From: Nocardiopsis suaedae
Lineage (GTDB): Bacteria > Actinomycetota > Actinomycetes > Streptosporangiales > Streptosporangiaceae
DNA length: 64,000 bases
Direction of reading: 5' to 3'
Assembly (NCBI RefSeq): GCF_027706745.1
Contig: NZ_JAQFWP010000004.1
Location: 92,220-156,219 of the forward strand
Shown: piece by piece, positions 58,959-64,000 of the stretch
Layout of the letters: the number at the start of each line of letters is the position of its first letter
Position numbering within the stretch: position 1 is the first letter of the stretch
Program-made: the position numbers and the translations under genes
Notes under the pieces: generated by a model
What the model saw: only the letters and a program-made list of their open reading frames with translations
What the model was told of the DNA's origin: nothing
Database searches by the model: none

Positions 58959-59717
58959 ATGGCGGCGTCGGACGGACCGCGCTCGGTGGAGCGGGCCCTG
59001 GACCTCCTCGACGCCGTGGCCGAGGGCGCCGGGCCCGTGTCGGCCAAGGCGCTGGCCCGCCGGGTGGACTGCTCGCTGTCCACCGTCTACCACCTGCTCG
59101 GTCCGCTGACCGAGCGCGGCCACGTGGTCCGCACCGCGCGCGGATACGCGCTCGGGCACCGCGTCCCCCACCTGCACCGGGCCTACGGGCGCCAGGTGCG
59201 CACCGCCGCCGCCATGCGCGAGGTGCTCCCGGCCGTGCGCCGCGCCACCGGCGCCGAGGCCTACTTCACCGTGTTCCGGGGCGGGGAGATCTCCGTCGTC
59301 GACAGCACCGCACCGCCCGGGGACGGAGGCGACCCGTTCGTCGTGGAGTGCGAGCGCCGGGCGCACGCCACCGCGCACGGCAAAGCGCTGCTGGCCGCCG
59401 TGCCCCGCGCGGCGCGCACCCGCTATCTGGACCGGCACGGGCTGCCACGCCTGACCGCGCGCACCATCACGGCGCGGAAGGAGTTCGAGGCCGAACTGGC
59501 GCGGGTGCGGCGCACCGGGCTGGCGGTGTCGGTGGGGGAGGCCGACGACGCGCTGTCCTGCCTGGCCGTGCCGCTGGGCGCGCCCCTCGGCGGGGCGGAC
59601 GGCGCGGGCGCCGAGGCGCAGGCGCTGTCGGTCTCCCTGCCCACGCGGGAGTACGGGGACCGGCACCCGCGCGTCGCGGAGGTCCTGCAGCGGGCGGCGG
59701 AGCGCTTCGCCGATTGA
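58959..59717 (+). CDS. IclR-family transcriptional regulator
   Basis: 252 aa; the ATG at 58959 follows GGGGAGGGGA. Winged helix at ~5-65: RSVERALDLLDAVAEGAGPV, LARRVDCSLSTVYHLLGPLT. The ligand domain (~80-250) has the typical H-ATAHGKALLAAVP and LSVSLPTREY stretches. It is divergent from the DJ-1 gene. The gap holds an imperfect dyad, ATAGGAAA (~58793-58800) and TTTCCAAT (~58820-58827), that could be its site. Confidence 0.87.
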   Translation: MAASDGPRSVERALDLLDAVAEGAGPVSAKALARRVDCSLSTVYHLLGPLTERGHVVRTARGYALGHRVPHLHRAYGRQVRTAAAMREVLPAVRRATGAEAYFTVFRGGEISVVDSTAPPGDGGDPFVVECERRAHATAHGKALLAAVPRAARTRYLDRHGLPRLTARTITARKEFEAELARVRRTGLAVSVGEADDALSCLAVPLGAPLGGADGAGAEAQALSVSLPTREYGDRHPRVAEVLQRAAERFAD

Positions 59718-59852
59718 GCTTCGCCGCCTGAACTTCGCCGCCGGTGTGCGGAGATTCCGGCACCGCTGGAATCCGGGACGGCGGTGGTCGCGCCGGCCGG
59801 GCCGCCACGGGCACGATGGCCGCGACCGATCCCGTCACACCAGGAGGCAGCC

Positions 59853-60179
59853 ATGATCTTCATCGCGGTGAAGTTCCCCGTCCGCCCCGAGCTGGTGGAG
59901 GAGTGGCCCGAGCGCGTCGCCGCGTTCACCGAGGCCACCCGCGCCGAGCCGGGCAACGTCTTCTTCGAGTGGTCCCGCAGCCTGGACGAGCCGGACACCT
60001 ACGTCCTGCTGGAGGGCTTCGCCGACGCCGAGGCGGGCAAGGCGCACGTGGAGTCCGACCATTTCAAGGCCGGGCTGGAGGCGATGTCCGGGGCGATCGC
60101 GGCCACGCCGAGCATCATCAACGTGGACGCGCCCGTCGACGGCTGGGGCGAGATGGCCGAGCTGTCCCCGCAGGGCTGA
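59853..60179 (+). CDS. Antibiotic biosynthesis monooxygenase (ABM)-fold protein
   Basis: 108 aa from the ATG at 59853 with AGGAGG five bases before. Dimeric ferredoxin-like fold: MIFIAVKFPVRPELVEEWPE, PGNVFFEWSRSLDEPDTYVL, EGFADAEAGKAHVESDHFKA. YgiN/quinol monooxygenase-like proteins oxidise phenols or act in stress. No partner gene in an operon. Convergent with DUF2254 after 28 bp. Confidence 0.87.
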   Translation: MIFIAVKFPVRPELVEEWPERVAAFTEATRAEPGNVFFEWSRSLDEPDTYVLLEGFADAEAGKAHVESDHFKAGLEAMSGAIAATPSIINVDAPVDGWGEMAELSPQG

Positions 60180-60207
60180 GGCGCCCCGTCCCTTTCCGGG
60201 GCCGGGC

Positions 60208-61587
60208 TCAGCCGCCGAGGCCCTGGTGGTCCGCGGTCTGCGCGAACTCCACCAGGCCCTCGGGCATGCTGCGCGCACAGACGCGGCGCAGCTCCCCGCG
60301 CGCACGGTGGAGCGCGGGCCGCCTGGCTTCGGGGACGTGCGCCTCGATGTCGTCCAGCGCCGCGGCGAGCCGCCGGGTGACCTGCGGCTGGCCGCTGCTG
60401 AACAGGACCAGTTCGGTGAAGGCGAGCTCCACCAGCGGTTCCCACTGCGGGAGCGGGACGACCGCGCGCACGCGGCCCCCGCGGTCGCGCACCACCCGCT
60501 CCCCTTGGGGCACCTGTGCGAACTCCTCGACGAGGAGTTGCAGGCGGTCGATGCACTGGACGGCCGTGGTGGGGTCGTTCACGCCCGGGGACAGCGCGCG
60601 GACGCCGATGTCGACGAGCTGGCGGACGCCGAAGGCCGGGTCCTGGAAGGTGGACCGCTCGGCGCCGGTGCGCACGGCCTTGGCGACCCGGTCCAGGCGC
60701 TCCGGAGGCCGCGGGGAGCGGACTTCGAGCACGGGGCTGCCCGTGGCCACGTAGTCCCCGGCCTCCCGCAGCACGCGGACGAAGGCGTCGTTCTTCACGG
60801 CCCAGCGCAGCAGGCGCGCGGTGTCCACACGGACCAGGACGCCCGAGTCGGAACGCGAGCGCACGGTGCGGACGTGCCCGTCCCCGCCGCCTTCTCCGAG
60901 CGGGGCCACCGCGGCCTTCCTGGGCGGAGGGACCGTGTCGCGGGGCAGCGCGCGGATCTGCCGGAGTGTCTCCCGGCCCACGCGGTCCAGCACCGTCGTC
61001 GGCCGCATCATCTTGACGGTGCCGTCGACGAAGTACACGAACGCCACCAGGCTCGCCCCGACGAGCAGCATCGCCACGGCCGTGGAGGACACCGGGACGA
61101 AGGGCGTTCCGGTGTCGTCATCGGCCAGTAGGCCCCCGGCGTAGCGGACCACCAGCGTGAAGACGAACGTGCCCAGGAAGACCGCCAGGGTCAGCTTGGC
61201 CAGCCACCCGCGGGTGAACATGTAGAGCACGCGCGGGGTGAGCTGGCCGGTGGCCATCTGCAGGGCCACCAGGGTGATGCTGAAGACCACGCCCAGGACG
61301 GTGAGGGTGGCCGGGCCCGCGGTGCCGAGCACCGCGTTGGCGCTGTCGGTCAGCGTCTGCAGGGTGGTGCTCAGCTCGTCCTGGGCGCCGGACTCGGCGA
61401 CCAGCCACGACAGCGCCATGTCGAGCAGGATGGTGAAGACGGCCAGGGCCACGGCCGCCGCCATGCCCAGCAGCGGCACGACCACGAAGGACTCGCGGAT
61501 CCGTTCGGCGCGCTCGCGCCGCGCCGGGTCGCGGGCGCCCCCGCCCGCGTCCCCGTCGGGCTCGCCCCATGGGACCCCCTCGGCCAC
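60208..61587 (-). CDS. DUF2254 membrane protein
   Basis: 459 aa from GTG 61587 with GAGGAGG upstream. Four membrane helices in the first ~210 residues, including LGVVFSITLVALQMATGQLT and PRVLYMFTRGWLAKLTLAVF-GTF, the core DUF2254 pattern; the C-terminal ~240 residues are soluble with VDIGVRALSPGVNDPTTAVQ near the end. Function unknown; possibly a channel-like or transport protein. The next gene downstream converges; TauE lies 55 bp upstream on the same strand, so they may share a transcript. Confidence 0.85.
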   Translation of the reverse strand: MAEGVPWGEPDGDAGGGARDPARRERAERIRESFVVVPLLGMAAAVALAVFTILLDMALSWLVAESGAQDELSTTLQTLTDSANAVLGTAGPATLTVLGVVFSITLVALQMATGQLTPRVLYMFTRGWLAKLTLAVFLGTFVFTLVVRYAGGLLADDDTGTPFVPVSSTAVAMLLVGASLVAFVYFVDGTVKMMRPTTVLDRVGRETLRQIRALPRDTVPPPRKAAVAPLGEGGGDGHVRTVRSRSDSGVLVRVDTARLLRWAVKNDAFVRVLREAGDYVATGSPVLEVRSPRPPERLDRVAKAVRTGAERSTFQDPAFGVRQLVDIGVRALSPGVNDPTTAVQCIDRLQLLVEEFAQVPQGERVVRDRGGRVRAVVPLPQWEPLVELAFTELVLFSSGQPQVTRRLAAALDDIEAHVPEARRPALHRARGELRRVCARSMPEGLVEFAQTADHQGLGG

Positions 61588-61642
61588 CGCAGCCTCCTCG
61601 CGCGCCTGTCCGGTGGCCTCCTTCGCCTTTCCGGTGGCCTCC

Positions 61643-62584
61643 TCACGCTAGCGGCCCGACCTGGTCGGACTCCGCATCCCCGGCGGCGCGGGCGTGCCGC
61701 CCGGCCGCCCGCTCGGCCCTGCGCCCGGCCAGGTGGGCGCGGACCGACCAGGCGACCGCCGCCGCCCACACCGCCCAGACGAGTCCGTAGACGGCCGCCT
61801 CCCCGGCGCCGCCGAGGGCGGGCACCGCGCCGGTGCCGAGCAGGGTGCGGGTGTTGGTGAGGACGATCAGGCCGCCGACCGCCGAGCCGAGGACCCGCGG
61901 CGGGACGTGCCGCACGATCCAGGCGGCGAGCGGCGCGGCGAGCACGCCACCGGCGAGCAGGACGGCCGCCCAGGCGAGGTCGACCCCCGCGGTGCCCAGG
62001 CCGAGCAGGAACCCGGCGCTCGCGGCGACGGTCACCAGGAACTCGGCGGTGTCGACGGAGCCGATGACCTTGCGCGGCTCGATGCGGCCCGAGGCCAGCA
62101 GGGCGGGGGTGCCCACCGGCCCCCACCCGCCGCCCCCGGTCGCGTCGACGAAGCCGCCGACCAGCCCGAGCGGGGCCAGGAAGCGGGTGCGCAGCGGGGC
62201 GGCCGGGCGCGGCCGGGCACCGCGCAGGGTGAAACGGACCAGGACGTAGGTGCCCAGCGCGAGCAGGATGCCCGCCATGACGGGGGCGGCGGCCTCGGTG
62301 GACAGGCGGCTCAGGAAGGTCGCCCCGGCGAAGGCGCCGACCGCGCCGGGCAGCGCGATGCGCCGCACCACCGGCCAGTCGACGTTGCCGAGCCGCCAGT
62401 GGGCGGCGCCGGAGGCCAGCGTCGTGCCGATCTCGGCCAGGTGCACGGTGGCCGAGGCGGAGGCCGGATTGGCCCCCACGACGAGCAGCAGCGTGGTGGA
62501 GGTGACGCCATAGGCCATGCCGAGGGCGCCGTCGACGAGTTGGGCCAGGAATCCGACGATCCCGAGGAGGACGAGCGTGCGCAT
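61643..62584 (-). CDS. TauE/SafE-family exporter, second copy
   Basis: 313 aa, about eight helices plus a ~45-residue Arg/Ala-rich cytoplasmic tail. Opening AQLVDGALGMAYGVTSTTLL and the mid-protein repeat VGGFVDATGGGGWGPVGTPA are characteristic of the long TauE branch, which differs from the short one at 9817. Probably exports sulfite or sulfoacetate-like anions. No sulfur metabolism gene is adjacent; DUF2254 follows in the same direction. Confidence 0.87.
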   Translation of the reverse strand: MRTLVLLGIVGFLAQLVDGALGMAYGVTSTTLLLVVGANPASASATVHLAEIGTTLASGAAHWRLGNVDWPVVRRIALPGAVGAFAGATFLSRLSTEAAAPVMAGILLALGTYVLVRFTLRGARPRPAAPLRTRFLAPLGLVGGFVDATGGGGWGPVGTPALLASGRIEPRKVIGSVDTAEFLVTVAASAGFLLGLGTAGVDLAWAAVLLAGGVLAAPLAAWIVRHVPPRVLGSAVGGLIVLTNTRTLLGTGAVPALGGAGEAAVYGLVWAVWAAAVAWSVRAHLAGRRAERAAGRHARAAGDAESDQVGPLA

Positions 62585-62823
62585 GGGGCCTTCCGGGCGG
62601 GAGGGCGTGGAGGAAGGGGGCGGTGGGCCCGCACCCCCACCGCCCCTCGTCCGGGCTCCGCGCGGCCCGGCCGTGGTCCAACGGTGCGCCCGCTAACCGT
62701 TTTTGTCAACCGGAAAAGTAGGAAATAGGCGATGACCTGCGGATCCATACAGAAGGCCTCGAGCGGCACCCCTCTCGCCCCCCGGGCGCCGTCTCACCTG
62801 CGCCCTGGTGGTGTGCGCACCCA
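62585..62823. other. Upstream region of the second tauE gene
   Basis: Non-coding. On the minus strand a consensus-like TTGACA (reverse of TGTCAA, about 62705-62710) sits in an AT-richer patch about 120 bp before the gene, a possible -35 box, but no convincing -10 follows at the right distance. I see no riboswitch-like fold. Confidence 0.35.
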
Positions 62824-63262
62824 CCCCGCTGACGGCCCCCGGTCGGGCGCCGGGTCGCCGGGGTGCCGGGGTGGAGGGCGGCGACGACGAAGGCGGGTGG
62901 GCCTACCTGGTGCGTTGCCCGCCGCCCGGCGCGCGGATGGTCACCGTATTTGGCGGCGACGGCGAGAGCGGGGCGACTCCCCGGGCCTGCCTGCCGGGCG
63001 CCGGGTTCCTCGCGGTCCGGGTGGTCGGCGGCTCGGCTGGTTCCCCACTGACGGACCCTGCCCGGGCGGCGGGTCGCCGGAGTGCCAGGTAGATGGCGGC
63101 AACGACGAAGGGCAGCGGCCCTACCTGCAACGTTGTCGGCCGCCGGGTGTGTGCGTGGTCACCGTATTTGGCGGCGACGGCGAGAGCGGGGCGGCTCCCC
63201 GGGCCTGCTTGCCGGGCGCCGGGTTCCTCGCGGTGCAGGTGGGAAGGGCGGCTCGGCCGGTG
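62824..63262. repeat. ~219-bp unit repeated in tandem (two copies plus partial)
   Basis: Unit 1 is 62824-63042 and unit 2 is 63043-63262, each starting CCCC(G/A)CTGACGG. A partial third begins at 63263. The units share a long identical core beginning GGTCACCGTATTTGGCGGCG and CTCCCCGGGCCTGC. A diverged single copy is at 11341-11558. Frames across the unit lack starts and known domains, so it is treated as a non-coding repeat. Confidence 0.8.
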
Positions 63263-63775
63263 CCCCGCTGACGGACCCTGGCCGGGCACCGGGTTCCTCG
63301 CGCCCCGGGAAGGCGGCGCCGTGGTGGGCGGGGGCTCGCCCGCCTGCGGCGGGGCGAACGGGCGCCGTATTCCGGGCATTCCGGGCGCGGGGCGGGTTGT
63401 CGGGCATCGAGTGTGCACAAGAGTGCACTCCGGGCGCGTGGGAGTGGTCGAAAGCGCACACTCGTTGCCCCGGGGCGCGTTGAACGCGCGATAGGGGAAC
63501 CTCGATGCCGGACACTCCGGGCATACCGGGCGTGGCAGGGAGGGTTCGGCGATCCCGCGTGGCGGATTCGCCGCGCGACCACGCTGAAAGCGTCTCTTTC
63601 GCCGCGCGGGAGGGCCCCGGGCCGCGCGCGGCGTCCGGAAGGCGGCTTCCGGTCGAGCCGCTACCTGTCAAGTGTCCGGTTTGCCCGGCCCTCGGGGCAT
63701 GGAGGCCCCTCCCTCGCCCTGTTCGACGCCCGGGGCGGACACGCGGGCGTCGGGGGTGCGCGGTCATCGTGATTC

Positions 63776-63789
63776 CAGAACACGTTCTG
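63776..63789. promoter_or_regulatory. CAGAAC-N2-GTTCTG operator-like site 1
   Basis: CAGAAC-AC-GTTCTG, within ATTCCAGAACACGTTCTGCC. Matches the AGAAC-N2-GTTCT core of the second site and resembles KstR-type TetR boxes (TNNAACNNGTTNNA). Confidence 0.6.
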
Positions 63790-63967
63790 CCTCCAGGAGG
63801 GCCCCAATCGGCACGGTGGTGCCGTTTGCCACCCACGTTGTCACTACGGGTAGCCGATATCGGCCCGGAGCGGCCCCCGAGCGCCCGGCGGGAGCGACCA
63901 GGTGCCCCCGGGCCCGCCCCGACGCCTGAGGTGGATACCCCAAAGGGACATGAACCGGGCATTCCGT

Positions 63968-63987
63968 TTCCAGAACGTGTTCTGGAA
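63968..63987. promoter_or_regulatory. 20-bp perfect palindrome, operator-like site 2
   Basis: TTCCAGAACGTGTTCTGGAA, perfect 9-bp arms around GT. Shares the core with site 1 at 63776, about 190 bp away. Likely binds a TetR-type regulator controlling a gene beyond the window. Confidence 0.7.
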
Positions 63988-64000
63988 TCGCCGACTTCGC

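Larger units (their letters stand above)
63263..64000. other. Intergenic region at the right window edge
   Basis: About 740 bp with no credible gene. It contains the start of a third repeat unit, a distant dyad CGAGTGTGC (63408-63416) with GCACACTCG (63456-63464), a short hairpin near 63476-63491, and two operator-like palindromes listed separately. It probably ends in the promoter of a gene just outside the window. Confidence 0.5.

Noticed and set aside
62585..62760. Riboswitch before the second tauE gene
   Set aside because: The patch has a TTGACA-like box but no fold matching known sulfur-related riboswitches.
62824..63330. CRISPR-like array
   Set aside because: Units are ~219 bp, adjacent, without unique spacers or cas genes.
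62732..63494. Open frames across the 219-bp repeats with similar peptides
   Set aside because: Peptide similarity follows from DNA similarity; no consistent start, ribosome site or domain was seen.

Overview
The window reads as chromosomal DNA of a very high-GC actinomycete, most likely of the Nocardiopsis / Streptomonospora group. That placement is inferred from gene content, not from a marker gene: it has an XRE-DUF397 module, a mycothiol-dependent isomerase-family protein, an AfsR-type regulator, an IdeR/DmdR-type iron box, many TetR regulators and GTG starts. I see no rRNA, tRNA, CRISPR array, transposase or phage gene. About 56 intact protein genes and four broken ones or fragments are supported.

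Layout. 1-2602: the end of an AbgT-type transporter plus an M20 carboxypeptidase, a likely aminobenzoyl-glutamate (folate fragment) uptake and cleavage pair. 3253-5936: a TetR-controlled MFS exporter with a Dabb protein and two matching operators. 6065-9796: an SDR, an iron-regulated siderophore-interacting flavoprotein, an HSL-type esterase and an MDMPI-family protein. 9817-13610: a persulfide-handling cluster (TauE exporter, rhodanese, metallo-beta-lactamase/rhodanese fusion, CstR-like sensor). 13636-17731: two paralogous secreted proteins flank a RibD-like reductase, an imine-reductase-like enzyme and a TetR/VOC divergent pair. 17861-20015: an XRE regulator with two DUF397 proteins, divergent from two small unknown genes, in visibly less GC-rich DNA. 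20139-28528: hrpA, a BCCT osmolyte carrier and dihydroxyacetone kinase (dhaK, dhaL, with dhaM divergent). 28601-34545: gene remnants, an MFS exporter and a large AfsR/BTAD ATPase regulator. 34581-40010: a DUF418 protein with TetR, a lipoprotein, a frameshifted DoxX-like gene, a CurA-type reductase and an LCP cell-wall ligase. 40334-45233: an MFS - rifampin-phosphotransferase-like - TetR operon. 45211-48946: a polyphosphate-polymerase-like VTC protein with DUF4956, a TetR, and a GntR-controlled membrane protein. 49103-53156: a tightly coupled five-gene operon of unrecognised function (cupin-like, CYTH/VTC-like, histidine phosphatase, 59-aa helical protein, CapK/PaaK-like adenylating enzyme). 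53265-62584: fadH with PadR, an aldo/keto reductase, a second CurA-type reductase, a DJ-1 family protein, IclR, a monooxygenase-fold protein, DUF2254 and a second TauE. 62585-64000: no credible gene, but a tandem repeat and two strong operator-like palindromes.

Cross-cutting structure. Two interspersed repeat families stand out. One is a hairpin with a conserved GTTGATCTCG foot, found three times and always between convergent genes. The other is a unit of about 219 bp, present as a tandem pair near the end of the window and as a single copy 51 kb away inside the persulfide cluster. Many regulators sit beside inverted repeats, so several local regulatory circuits can be proposed from sequence alone. 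The five-gene operon at 49103-53156 is the best candidate for an undescribed system.
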